A stretch of 64,000 nt of DNA from Eledone cirrhosa (GCA_964016885.1 OZ024743.1:167097602-167161601); one strand, 5' to 3'; shown: positions 33,263 through 43,697, counted from the stretch's first letter. A program made the numbers and translations. The notes: generated from the letters alone by a model not told the origin.

Positions 33263-33443
33263 GTTGATGTCAGCATTGGCAGTTATTTCTGAGCGTAGAG
33301 AATTAATTGAAAATTTGATTCCTAGTAAATATAGCAAATATGGAGTGTATCATATTCGTTTATTTCGTGATGGTCAGTGGAAGATGGTTATAGTAGATGA
33401 TTTACTTCCTTGTGACAAAAGTGGGAAACTCATGTTTTCTAAG
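33263..33443 (+). CDS. CAPN15: Calpain-15 exon 4: protease core
   Basis: The acceptor is TTTGAAG at 33262 and the donor GTAAGT at 33444. It completes the split Trp codon and ends in phase 0. It encodes LMSALAVISERRELIENLIPS and YGVYHIRLFRDGQWKMVIVDDLLPCDKSGKLMFSK. Conserved calpain features are SALAVI after the catalytic Cys, the G.Y.(V/I)RLF.DG.W strand and VDD.LPC. The preceding acceptor tract is weak in pyrimidines close to the AG, but the frame and protein match leave little doubt. The open reading beyond 33443 is intron. Confidence 0.94.
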
Positions 33444-33960
33444 GTAAGTTTCTTATATCTTTCTTATATCTTTGTCACAGATCTGTTACTACTGTTGTTG
33501 AGCTACAGACCGACCCATGAGGAAAGGTATTCCAGCCAATACTATCTTGTCTTTTTAAGACTGTCTAAGATTACACTAAAGTATGTATTGTTTCTTTCAA
33601 AAGACAGTAGGGTGTGATTTGAGTTTTTACCTGTTATTCCTAACAGGTTGATTGACCGTATAGAAGCTCCTCACTGGCTCAGCCTTCTTGTTGGTTCTAT
33701 TGGTTATTGTTTAACTTCAGATTAGTTGTGATTGAATAGAACAATGATTAAAAGCCTTCCAGCTGTGTTTACCCCATTCTTCACTAGATACATTGCATAT
33801 CTCCCCACCCTTTGGTTCATTCATCCATATATCTATAATCACCCAGAATCAAAATCTTATTCATAATTGTTTTTCTATAATTCTGTCTCACTGTTCTAAA
33901 AATCTTCTCCACGTTGTTCTAAATAATCTTCTCGCTACCATTTTGGCCGAAAAATTTTTG
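33444..33960 (+). other. CAPN15 intron 4, first part
   Basis: Non-coding. 33605-33690 (TTTTTACCTGTTATTCCTAACAGGTTGATTGACCG) is a mildly repeated motif; a similar phrase follows LINE-A1 at 37856-37900. No gene seen. Confidence 0.45.
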
Positions 33961-34200
33961 CAGGATTCATAGAAATGGCTTCTCTCTCTCTCGGCCCTCT
34001 AAAATCGCTTTCACCCCCACTCTCTCTCTATCATATACGTCGCTCTCTCACTCCCTCTCACTCCCTACACACCAAATATAAATAAGCCTGCTCCTCGCTA
34101 ACTACCCCATACCCTTCCCTCCCGCCCCCACTCTCCACCTTATTATTTGGACCAATCACAAGTCAGCAGCCTATGCTATCACTTCTGGTTGCTTTTCAAT

Positions 34201-36972
34201 ATGATGGATGGACTAAGAAATTTCAGGAGAACTGAAAAATCTGGACACCCGAAGACAATGCCAAAGATAACGACAAATTCACCTCATGCTACCGGACTAA
34301 AGGGCAAGGCCCCCTCCTCTTTGTTGCGGCCGCGGATGGCCAACATAATCCCAACTCCATCCACTTCACCCCTCCCTGCGCCCCACCCACCAAACGCAAT
34401 CCAAAACTTCAGAGTTGGTACCATGAATGTAGGCACCTTAAAAGGCCGCTCTAACGAGGTTGTAGAAATGCTTGAACATGATGTTTGCTGTATCCAAGAG
34501 ACCAAGTGGAGGGGCGGGTCTGCTAGATTCATTGTGGGTAAAAAACGATGCTATAAGCTTTTCTGGGTGGGAAATGACAATGGGCTGGGTTGGGTAGGAA
34601 TCATGTTAGCAGAAAAATGGGTGGATAAGATAATAGACGTAAATAGAGTGAATGACAGAATAATTAAAATAAGACTTGTTCTAAATAGAACTACTGTGAC
34701 GGTAATATCTGCGTACGCGCCCCAATCCGGACTGCCTGGCGCTATAAAAGACAGTTTCTATGAGACACTGATGCTCACTACCTCCCAAATAACCGACAGT
34801 GACTATATAATTATTGCTGGCGACCTAAATGGTCACGTTGGACAACATTGTGACGGCTATGATGGAATCCACGGAGGCTATGGGTTTGGTACTAGAAATG
34901 AGGAAGGCTCCAGAATCCTGGAATTCTGTGACGCAAATAACCTAACTATCTGTAACACTAACTTCAAAAAACGAGACAATCACTTGATCACCTACAGATC
35001 AGGGGAACATACCAGCCAGGTAGATTATATCCTTACCAGAAGACGTGACAGAGTGTCTGTTGTAAACACTAAATCCCTCCCCCATGAAGAATGCACCTCC
35101 CAACATAGACTGATAATTAGCGACCTCATAGTCAGGACGAGACGTACTCGACAGCAGAAGAGGACTATCCTCAGGAGAAAAATATGGAAGCTAAAGGACC
35201 CCACAGCCAGAAATAAATTTAAAAGCATATTACTTGATGCTTTCGACAGTAAGGAAGAGCACTTAGAGTCGTACAATATAGAGGAACAGTGGGAATTCCT
35301 GAAAGCAAACCTGCTGATGGCGGCAGACGAAGTCTGTGGCTGGAGTAGGCCTATAGGCAGGAGGAGAGTAACATGGTGGTGGAACAGTAAGGTGGAGGAG
35401 TCAATTAAGGCCAAAAAGCAGGCTTGGAAAGTATGGCGGGATGGGGGAAGTAGAGAAGACTATCAAGTGGCCAGGAGGGAAGCTAGGAGACAAGTGTACT
35501 TCTCAAGAAGGGAAGCAGAGGAAAGAAAGTTCAAGCATGTTCTACAACGCAAGGACCAAAAACGTGAGGTGTTCAGGATTGCTAGGCAATGTGTCAAGGA
35601 AAACCGTGATATTGTCGGGGAGAAGTGTGTACTTAATGATGATCGTGTACTTGCCATCACTGACGCTGATAAGAAGGTAGCTTGGAAGTGTCACTACGAA
35701 AGGCTACTAAATGAGGAGAATAAATGGGAGAAAGACAGTCTCCCCCACATCGATCCAATAGAGGGACCAGCAGTGTTAGTCGAAGGTAGTATAATAAGTA
35801 AGGCAATCAAAGATATGAAGATGGGTAAGGCGGCTGGGCCTTCGGAAATAGTTGCTGAAATGCTGAAAGCCTCTGGAATGGTGGGACACACCATGGTCAC
35901 CCGCATAGTAAACCAAGTCATACAGAATGGGGTTGTTCAGAAGGACTGGCGTAGCAGCATCATCATTAACTGCTACAAGGGTAAAGGAGATGCCCTAGAT
36001 AGGAGTAACTATAGAGGCATTAAATTAATCGACCAGGTCATGAAGGTCACGGAAAAAGTAATAGCGCAACTAATCAGAGAGAGAATTGATCTAGATGAAA
36101 TGCAGTTCGGGTTTGTGTCAGGAAAAAGTACCACAGACGCTCTTTTCATTGTACGACAACTACAGGAGAAGTACCTAACTAAAAGTAAACCCCTATACTT
36201 AGCTTTTGTCGACTTGGAGAAAGCCTTTGACAGAGTCCCCCGTTCCATTATCTGGTGGGCTCTTAGAAAACTAGGTGTTGCTGAATGGCTTGTGAGAGCT
36301 ATACAAGCCATGTATAAAGAAACAGTCAGCAAGGTTAGAATTAACAACGAATATAGTGAAGAGTTTAGCGTAAAAGTTGGTGTTCATCAGGGCTCCGTTC
36401 TTAGCCCCCTACTATTTATTATTGCCCTTAAGGCTATAACAGTGGAGTTCAAGACCGGCTGCCCATGGGAACTCCTATACGCAGATGATCTAACGCTCAT
36501 AGCTGAATCAATGGCCGAACTAGAGAAGAAATTCCAAACATGGAAGCACGGCCTAGAATCAAAAGGCCTTAAAATTAACCTGTCTAAGACTAAAGTTTTA
36601 GTTTGTAGGAAGGAAAATAGGGCGCCGGTCCCATCCGGGAAATGGCCATGCTCAGTGTGTAGGAAAGGAGTAGGTAGAAACTCCATTTTATGTCCCAAAT
36701 GCAAAGTATGGGTGCATAAAAGATGTAGTGGGATCACAGGTAAGCTAACTAAGAACATAGATTTTACATGTGGCCGGTGCTCTGGTGCAATAAGTAGCAG
36801 CAAGTGCCCACAGAATACTAGCTCTTTCAATTGCACAGAGGGTTCTATAGAAATAGTGGACAGCTTCCGTTACCTGGGTGACAAAATCAGCAGTGGGGGA
36901 GGGTGCTCTGAAAGTACAGTAGCTAGAGTCAGAACTGGATGGAAAAGTTCAGAGAGCTTATACCACTATTAG
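34201..36972 (+). CDS. LINE-A1 endonuclease/reverse transcriptase, main frame
   Basis: ATG 34201 is the first Met of an open frame that starts at 34147 without an ATG. Domains by position: endonuclease (MNVGTLKGR at 34424, CIQETKW with Glu 34498, GDLNGHVG at 34819, SQHRLIISD at 35098), basic linker (RREAEERKFKHVLQRKD, 35480), RT (AGPSEIVAEML 35830, FVDLEKAFDRVP 36205, HQGSVLSPLL 36385, YADD 36478-36489) and PHD-like C4HC3 finger (36649-36780: CSVC, CPKC, H..C, CGRC). The frame ends early at 36972 because one A is missing from an A-run at about 36942 compared with the copies at 44450 and 53740. The rest is in the next frame. Confidence 0.9.
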   Translation: MMDGLRNFRRTEKSGHPKTMPKITTNSPHATGLKGKAPSSLLRPRMANIIPTPSTSPLPAPHPPNAIQNFRVGTMNVGTLKGRSNEVVEMLEHDVCCIQETKWRGGSARFIVGKKRCYKLFWVGNDNGLGWVGIMLAEKWVDKIIDVNRVNDRIIKIRLVLNRTTVTVISAYAPQSGLPGAIKDSFYETLMLTTSQITDSDYIIIAGDLNGHVGQHCDGYDGIHGGYGFGTRNEEGSRILEFCDANNLTICNTNFKKRDNHLITYRSGEHTSQVDYILTRRRDRVSVVNTKSLPHEECTSQHRLIISDLIVRTRRTRQQKRTILRRKIWKLKDPTARNKFKSILLDAFDSKEEHLESYNIEEQWEFLKANLLMAADEVCGWSRPIGRRRVTWWWNSKVEESIKAKKQAWKVWRDGGSREDYQVARREARRQVYFSRREAEERKFKHVLQRKDQKREVFRIARQCVKENRDIVGEKCVLNDDRVLAITDADKKVAWKCHYERLLNEENKWEKDSLPHIDPIEGPAVLVEGSIISKAIKDMKMGKAAGPSEIVAEMLKASGMVGHTMVTRIVNQVIQNGVVQKDWRSSIIINCYKGKGDALDRSNYRGIKLIDQVMKVTEKVIAQLIRERIDLDEMQFGFVSGKSTTDALFIVRQLQEKYLTKSKPLYLAFVDLEKAFDRVPRSIIWWALRKLGVAEWLVRAIQAMYKETVSKVRINNEYSEEFSVKVGVHQGSVLSPLLFIIALKAITVEFKTGCPWELLYADDLTLIAESMAELEKKFQTWKHGLESKGLKINLSKTKVLVCRKENRAPVPSGKWPCSVCRKGVGRNSILCPKCKVWVHKRCSGITGKLTKNIDFTCGRCSGAISSSKCPQNTSSFNCTEGSIEIVDSFRYLGDKISSGGGCSESTVARVRTGWKSSESLYHY

Positions 36973-37433
36973 CCGCTAAAGAGTTCTCCCTAAAAATGAA
37001 AGGTAGGCTGTATGATGCCTGCATACGAACAGCAATGTTGCATGGCAGTGAGACCTGGGCATTGTGTGCAGAGGATATACGCAGACTAGAGAGGAACGAA
37101 GCTTGCATGCTCCGCTGGATGTGTAATAGTAATATACGTGAACGGCAAAGCATTAACGAACTAAGGGAAAAATTAGAAATAAGAGGGATCAGATGTTGTT
37201 TACTCGAGAGAAGGCTACGTTGGTATGGTCATGTGATGCGCATGAAAGACGACAGCTGTATAAAAAAGTGTAGAGCAATAAAAATAGACGGTAGCCATGG
37301 AGTAGGCAGATCCAGAAAAACCTGGGACGACTTGATAAATTCCGACCTCACACACTTACACCTCTCCAAGACAATGTCACTGGACCGAGACCTTTGGCGG
37401 TACTCAGTAATAGAGAAGACCCGCCTTACCTAA
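36939..37433 (+). CDS. LINE-A1 C-terminal part, shifted frame
   Basis: This continues the same protein after the single-base loss: KFRELIPLLAAKEFSLKMKGRLYDACIRTAMLHGSETWA, RNEACMLRWMCNSNIRERQS and RLRWYGHVMRMKDD, ending at the normal stop. The region after the PHD finger is conserved in all subfamilies here (MLHGSETWA, RWYGHVMRM) and is a common C-terminal block in this LINE group. Its function is unknown to me. Confidence 0.88.
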   Translation: MEKFRELIPLLAAKEFSLKMKGRLYDACIRTAMLHGSETWALCAEDIRRLERNEACMLRWMCNSNIRERQSINELREKLEIRGIRCCLLERRLRWYGHVMRMKDDSCIKKCRAIKIDGSHGVGRSRKTWDDLINSDLTHLHLSKTMSLDRDLWRYSVIEKTRLT

Positions 37434-37828
37434 ATACAAAGTAAAACCTACTACAGTCAGTAGGCACCTCTAACAAAATACACCCCCCGTCCCACTACCT
37501 CTACCCCATCCACACCGCCCCTTTCAATGTAAAGTTATGTTGGTACCACAACATCCAGTCCGAAAAAAATGAGGTCGTGTAGGTGTCACAACAAAAAAAC
37601 ACACAGTCCACGCTGTAATGTGGCCGTGTAGGCAACACGGTAAAAACCTCCCAGTCCACTCTGTAAATGTGGTTGGTGTTAGGAAGGGCATCCAGTCGTA
37701 GAAAACCCGCCAGACAGTCCTATGCGAGCAAGACAACCACTCTTGCCTCAAGTGGGAAAACTCCCGTCCAAACCCATGTAAGCGTGGAACATGGACGTTA
37801 AACGATGATGATAATGATGATGATGACA

Positions 37829-38560
37829 TCCCCTCTTTAAGGATGGTAGGGTGCTGAAGATTTCACTGCTATATTTGGCAGGTTGAGTGACTGTATAGTG
37901 GCTCCTGTGTTGGTTTGTGTTGATATGAGTGAATGCTTTGTCAGGACTTTTTGAGGTAGTGTTTTAAGGCCAGCTGCTCTTCCTGACACCAACCATATAG
38001 TTACCTCTTATGATGCACAGGGGTGGGGTGTACCTATTCTAAAAACTGGGATTCACACTCAGTACACACACACACGTTATCATCATTAAATGGACGTATA
38101 ATCATAATAATGATGTGTGTGTATATACTGGTGTAAACAGTTTGTATTTAAGTCCATAAAGGAAGCTAACTCTGGTGAACTTGGCCATTCAATAGGGATT
38201 GATAAAATAAGTACTAGACTAAGTATTGGAGATGATATAATTGACTAAAACTCTTCACGGTGGTGTTCCAGCATAGCCTCAGTCTAATGACTGAAATCAG
38301 TAGAAGAATAAAACAGTGTTTTTGCTGATGCAGGACAACACTAGTTATATTTACATTTACAAAATAAATTATATTATGTGTTGCTTAATGAAAAAGTATA
38401 AATTTGTATGACTGTTTTAATTAAGTTTCAAATTAAATCAGATTACTTCTTTCGTCTAATGTCTATTCCAAAATGTCCAGTGATGCAATACCTTCATTCT
38501 TAAGTGGTTCAATTCAAGCTAACTTGAGAGTATAGTAGTTATTTCCTTCATAATTATTTC
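37829..38560 (+). repeat. Intron 4 continued, with SINE3 3' half
   Basis: 38120-38315 holds GATTGATAAAATAAGTACTAG, CGGTGGTGTTCCAGCATAGCC and CTGAAATCAGTAGAAGAATAAAA, the 3' half of SINE3. 37950-38010 has a GGCCAGCTGCTCTTCCTGACACCAACC module of LINE-tail type. The rest is anonymous. Confidence 0.55.
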
Positions 38561-39224
38561 TACTACTGACTGATTAGTGGCAGGGTTTGGTGCTCGTGAT
38601 GATGATGGTGGTGGGGTGGGGGTAATGCTATTGGTGGTGATGGTCGTATAAGTTGTGAGGTTGGTGTTTGGCGGTGATGATGTTGAAAATGCTGATGATG
38701 GTGCTGCTGTTGTTGCCGCTGCTGTTTAACCCCAGATTGGCCATGCTCAAGCAGACTTATGATCAGGCAGTTTGTGACCCTCTCGTCTATTTTTAGGGTA
38801 CAGTGCTCCTAAACTTACATTATCTAGTACTTCGTTCTTTGTTATAATCGTAGGGTTTTATTTGCAAGAAATATACCTGCTAATGAACCATATAGAGGCT
38901 CTTTCTTTGATGTCATTAATGCCATCAAAACAAGCCAGAGTGTAGAATTACTAGTTGCAAGTGAGCATTCTACTACTGACCAACCAATATATAGTAGTGG
39001 TGTTAGTGATGTTGCTAGTTGTACCCGTAATACTGATAGTATGTCAGTTCCAACAATGAGTGTTCCAGTTGATTTGATCAGCAGATCAGCTTACTCATGG
39101 CATTAACATGCAAGTGGCTAAACATTCCACAGACAAGTGTACCCTTAATGTAGTTCTCAGAGATTCAGCATGACACAGTGTGTGACAAGGCTGGCCCTTT
39201 AAATTAGAAGTACAATTTTTTTTT
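38561..39224 (+). other. Intron 4: GATGGTG low complexity and dispersed repeat
   Basis: GATGATGGTGGTGGGG-type low complexity at 38590-38720, then the 38700-38830 dispersed repeat (see 28264). No gene. Confidence 0.5.
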
Positions 39225-39358
39225 CAGCTGAGTGGACTGGAGCGGCATGAAATAAAATATTTTGTTCGAGGACACAATGAACGACTGAGAAAATAACTCA
39301 TGACCTTACTGAATGAGCTGAATACCCTAACCATTAGACTATGCATCCTCACAATGCT
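39225..39358 (-). mobile_element. Diverged SINE2-like copy
   Basis: Plus text CAGCTGAGTGGACTGGAGCGGCATGAAATAAA, AACTCATGACC and AACCATTAGACTATGC is the complement of a SINE2 head and body, older than the 6591 copy. Confidence 0.6.
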
Positions 39359-39899
39359 GATGGCAATGGACATTAATACTGCCAACAGAGGTGGTTATGG
39401 TGCTTTACCCAATTATTAGCATTTTGGTGGGTCCCATAACACATTTTGTGATAGCAACATCAGATTATTTATATATACTTTATCAAGGGGCAAGAGAGTT
39501 TGGCAAGAGAAACATCAATTTTACAGTGTTGTAGCTTATAGCAGTATGTTGTTCTTGCTCTATAGTGCCTCTTTACATCTAGGTAGACCAGGCCATTTGA
39601 GAATTATTTCAGTCATGGATACAACATAGTGCCAGTGATAGGAAATGAACCATGGTCTCTGGACTCATTGTTGCTACTCAATTATTTTTGCCATCATACT
39701 AAATATTTTTAACTCAATCCTTCTTTCTCAAGACTACTTCCCCCTAGAACTCCATCACTGCCCATATTTGTCTACTGTCACCATTATACATAAGTTATGC
39801 AATTTGTTTTGGTTAAAGAATAAAATAGCCTTACTGCCATGTATAAAAAGCAGTTTTAAAGTTGAAATTAATATCGCTTTGGTGTTTCTTTAATTACAG

Positions 39900-40047
39900 G
39901 CTGATCGAAACCAGCTATGGGTTCCACTGATTGAAAAAGCCATGGCAAAACTATGTGGTTGTTATGAAGCTTTGGCAGGTGGCACATGCCATGAAGCTCT
40001 GCAGACTCTCACTGGGGCTCCTTGTCTAAAGATTGACTTAGAATCTA
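39900..40047 (+). CDS. CAPN15: Calpain-15 exon 5: protease core
   Basis: The acceptor is TTTCTTTAATTACAG at 39899 and the donor GTGAGT at 40048. It enters in phase 0 and leaves in phase 1. It encodes [48 protein letters not shown]. The block LW..LIEKA.AKL.G.Y.AL..G....AL..LTGAPC is a calpain hallmark (helix before the second half of the active site). It follows directly from FSK in exon 4. Confidence 0.96.
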
Positions 40048-40129
40048 GTGAGTTCCATAAATTGTCTTTCTTTTTTTTAGTTTAAGTATAGCTATCATTA
40101 GATGTACTTTATAAGGTAACGTGTGTGTT

Positions 40130-40370
40130 TGTTTGTGTAAATTCTTTTATTCTTTTACTAGTTTAAGTCATTAGACTGCAGACATGCTGGGATACCACTT
40201 TGATTTAGTTCAGATTACCAACCCCAGTACTTATTTTTCTTAGTTTGGTACTTATTTTGTTGATCTCTTTTTGTCAAATCATTAAGTTACAGGATATAAC
40301 TGCAAACATAAGAATGGGGACACACGCACTCACACACACGTGTATATATCATCATCATATTGGCATAAAA
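40130..40370 (-). mobile_element. SINE3 copy, diverged
   Basis: Plus text reads CCAACCCCAGTACTTATTTTTCTTAG, TTGGTACTTATTTTGTTGATCTCTTTTTG and AAGTTACAGGATATAA, then (CA)n: the complement of the SINE3 middle and 3' part. In intron 5. Confidence 0.7.
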
Positions 40371-40399
40371 TGATGATGATATATTCTTTCATGCTGATG

Positions 40400-40985
40400 T
40401 TTTTGTTCTCACTAAAAACAGCTACCTCGCTTCTCTCACTAAAACAGCAGTATGCCGACATACCACCAATGAGGACACACACCTTAGGGGTAGCACATGT
40501 TATCTAAACCTACTGCATTTCAATGAGAGAACTACTGTGCTATCTGCCTAAACATACAACTAGCACACACAATACCTTCTCTGAGAGACTACTCTCCAAA
40601 ATCCAACCCTTATACACAAATGGTATATGCACATTCATTAACTGTTCTATCAACAATGCAGAAATGCACATAAAATCGTATGTGGTTTACAAGATTGCCT
40701 GCAAAAAATGTAGCTCATGTATTGGAAACATTGTCTGGAAGCTACACATACAGATCAAAGAACACACAACCACAAATGTTTCCTCTGTCAAAAAACAGCC
40801 AGAGAAATGCCACATTCGAAATATTGGAGTCACTGAGAGAAACATGGGTAATTTACAAATAAAAGAAACTCTTATTATATACAAATATATGCCAAACATT
40901 AACAACTGAGTTACATGGAGCAGACTGGTATGTACATGTCACATTTCCACCAATGGTCAATCACACAACAAAGAAGATTATAGAA
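40400..40985 (+). pseudogene. Penelope-like element, GIY-YIG C-terminal relic
   Basis: The frame 40523-40909 encodes VVYKIACKKCSSCIGNIVWKLHIQIKEH, ERNMGNLQIKETLIIYKY. This is a decayed GIY-YIG nuclease (the second motif has lost the Tyr, SCIGN for SYIGK) with the downstream NLQIKE block of one PLE family. RT is not present. In CAPN15 intron 5. Confidence 0.65.
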
Positions 40986-41128
40986 ACAAGATGTTTTGAC
41001 TTTTCTTCATTCATCATTTGAATAGACCTTGAAATATCATGTAATATGGGTAAAAATATTTTATTTTGTCATTCTTATTTTTCTCTACTCTAGTTCCATC
41101 TTTATATTTCCTATTCACATTGTACTGG

Positions 41129-41199
41129 CTTTCCCAATATTTTCTTTATTAAATAATAAAAAGTCTTTTCATTATTTAATAAAGAAAATATTGGGAAAG
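41129..41199. repeat. Perfect hairpin, 29-bp arms, 13-nt loop
   Basis: The arms 41129-41157 and 41171-41199 are exact reverse complements; loop 41158-41170. AT-rich apart from the CCC/GGG near the base. In CAPN15 intron 5. No matching TIR element or flanking duplication was found. Confidence 0.95.
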
Positions 41200-41894
41200 G
41201 ACAGGATATGTTACAGGTAAGTTGTGCAAAGGAGGAAGGGAAATAAAGACTTTTTTTTTAAGAGAGGAGAGTGAAAGAGAGAGTGAGCTCTTGCACTGGT
41301 AAGTAAACAGTTAGTTAATCAAAGAATGATTTGAATATGTTAAAAAATCTTCTAAATAAGATGTCCTCACCAAATCTTCAGAATTTTATATTAACCATTT
41401 GTAGAATGGTGAAATTCAACAGTTATTTTTGCTAGCCAACCAACCATTTCTAAATTAATTCAGAAAGAACAGTTGCACTGTTATTGTTATTCAAGGTTTC
41501 CTTCTTATTTTTTCTTTTTCTATCTGTCTTCCTCAAGTGTATGTGTTGATGTCTTATAACTATTTCTGATAATAAGGCAGGAATAAGTTGTGAGTCAGTT
41601 AAAATGACGTTTCTCACTACACATACACCGTCAAATTTTTTTGTTTAGTCAACATTTAACAATGCAGCATTTGGTCAACTTTTAGCAGAGCAATGTTTAA
41701 CCAGTGTTTAACAGTGCAACATTTAGTTGACATTTAATAGTGCTGTATTTTATCAACATAGCTTAGTGGTCTAACTTGTCAAAAACTTTTTAAAGATTAT
41801 TATAGACAGTTCCCACATCATTTTTGCTCCCCACTCGCATTTCATATTTACATGACTATATTTACAATGCCAATACATAGAATATATACAAACA

Positions 41895-42186
41895 ATAGAA
41901 CCTCGGTTCACAAACTCACAAACTTAATTCGTTCTTTAAGGCCAGTTGTCATCTGAAATGTTCGTAAACCAAAACTATTTTTCCCATACAAAATGTTGAG
42001 AGAGAAACTGTATATGAAAGATAGATAGATAGATATCACCATAGTAAGTGATTCTTTCCCGTTGATACTCTCAGCTTGTGTGTTCATTACTCAAGACACT
42101 GTTTGTCAACCGAGATGTTCGGAAAAATTGTTCATGAATCGATTTGTTTGTGATGAGAAGAGTCCATAAACCAAGGTTCCACTATT
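41895..42186. mobile_element. Small DNA-transposon MITE (pogo/Tc1-like ends)
   Basis: The left end ATAGAACCTCGGTTCACAAAC and the complement of the right end (ATAGTGGAACCTTGGTTTATGG) are related. Internal GTTCGTAAACC/GTTCATGAATCG sub-repeats are arranged in inverse. About 290 bp, no ORF. Ends of type CAGTRGAACCTYGGTT are known from pogo-like MITEs; the assignment is tentative. Confidence 0.6.
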
Positions 42187-42227
42187 TACAATACTAGTGC
42201 ATGAAATAAATATATATTTACAATACT

Positions 42228-42630
42228 GTATATGTCAATTGTTGTGCCAATGGTGACATATGCTTGTGAGACATAGAAAGAGACCTGTAGAAATCTATAG
42301 AACTGCAGATGTCTTCCATAAACTTTGCCTTAGAATCATATTTAGGATTTCTTGGTGTGACTACATCATAAATAAGGATGTCATGGAAAGGGCGTTGCTG
42401 AGTATTCTGCAAAATACCATCACCGTACAATAGCAGAAGATGCTTGGCCATGTGCTACGCTTATCCACAATGGAAACCAGGAGAAGGACATAAGAAGCGA
42501 GGAAGACCTGTCAAGGCCTGGCAAACATGGGCTTCGCCTCAGAGCCAGCCCTTGACAAGGCTTGCGACTGTGCAGAATGGAATTCCCTTGTCACCCAATG
42601 CTCCATAGGGAGCAAAAAGAACTAAAACAG
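42228..42630 (+). pseudogene. LINE C-terminal relic of another family
   Basis: Readable in mixed plus frames: VVPMVTYACET (the LLYGCETW-like block), MLGHVLRLS-like near 42440, a KRGRPxxxW-like block near 42500, and an end in EFPCHPMLHREQK near 42590-42610. This is the C-terminal signature after the RT in many non-LTR elements, different from LINE-A/B/C. Strongly decayed. Confidence 0.5.
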
Positions 42631-43110
42631 AAGAAGAAATAAGTTATTTACAATATTGATACAGGGGATATGTACATATTTAGAGTATTAGTGTATGAAA
42701 TGAGTATATACCTCCAATACATGAGATAAATATTTGCAATACTAGGGCATGGGATAAACACATATTTACAATGTTAGGGCATATAATAAATACATATTTT
42801 ACCATATATATTTAAAGAACATCAGATCTAATTATAAGCTGATATACTGTCAACTCTTACAAATTTATCAGGTAGCTTTTAAAAATAGTTTATGTATTAT
42901 TTTTTTTTGGGGGGGGGGGGTTAGTGTGTAAATGGGAGTGGAGTGGTCTGTATAATGTGCCTAGGTACAAAGTTTTGTAGTCTGAATATATGGAGTGTGG
43001 GAGGGGGCATTTCAATTGACTTCAACTATTTTTTGCAATTTCAAGACCAAGAGTCATTCTAGGGGTGTTCAAGTGATGATATATCTATAATATTTATCTT
43101 TTTAAAATAG

Positions 43111-43159
43111 AGGATGAAGATGAAGCCTGGGTCTATTTGCTGAGTTCTTGGGAATCAAG
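43111..43159 (+). CDS. CAPN15: Calpain-15 exon 6 (small)
   Basis: 49 bp. The acceptor is TTTTTAAAATAG at 43110 and the donor GGTATGA at 43160. Phase 1 in, phase 2 out. It encodes DEDEAWVYLLSSWESR, which fits the place where calpain-15 has an acidic segment followed by W..(L/M)LSS.E before the FLM.A.C.G strand. The identity rests on position, phase and this short match. No later exon is found in the window. Confidence 0.75.
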
Positions 43160-43692
43160 GTATGACAATTTCAAAGTTTGTTTCTAAAATTCGTTGTTGT
43201 TGATGTTTAATGTCAAGTCATCTCTGAGCAGACATGATCAAGAGTGCTCTTGCCTTAAACATTCCCTCTATTTGATAACTGTCTAAAACTATGTTATCCA
43301 ATGTCTCCCATTTTTAAAGGATTGGGGTTTGTAAATTAAGGGAAATTTAGCAGTTATTTTAACTAACCAAATGTCAGCATAGAGGTTCCCACATTTGTTC
43401 TGATTAACTAATTAACTCTTCACAACATATTTCTAATGAAATACATTCTGTTTCAATTAATTGATGAAGAATTTTCTGGGATTTTCTAAAATTATTCCCT
43501 ATTTGATTATTAATATACTAATTTAAGATATAGCCATTAATATATACATACATATATATATAATAATAATACTATTTATAGTTATATATATAGTATAAAC
43601 AACTATAAACAGGAAGGTCAGTAATTTCCTATTACCTTATTACCAGTAAGAGAAATAGCTCAATGTATGAACATCAGTTGTTTTACAGAGCA
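43160..43692 (+). other. Presumed CAPN15 intron 6, start
   Basis: Contains the dispersed repeat 43190-43400 and a TTAACTCTTCACAACATATTTCTAATGAAATAC stretch from 43411 (cf. 20966 and 19185), and TA runs at 43550-43600. No gene. Confidence 0.5.
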
Positions 43693-43697
43693 GGAAA

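Larger units (their letters stand above)
33961..37828 (+). mobile_element. LINE-A1, near-complete RTE-like retrotransposon
   Basis: This is the most complete LINE in the window: a pyrimidine-rich leader (about 33980-34145, CTCTCTC and CACTCCCT), the ORF, a ~390-bp 3'UTR and a (GAT)n tail ending near 37828. The endonuclease and RT in one ORF and a tandem trinucleotide tail fit the RTE group; clade is inferred. The 3'UTR includes CCGTGT-AGGCA-ACACGG (a small hairpin near 37623) and the GGTTGGTGTTAGGAAGGGCATCC module. The 5' border is not certain because no second copy shows it. It lies in CAPN15 intron 4, sense orientation. Confidence 0.85.
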
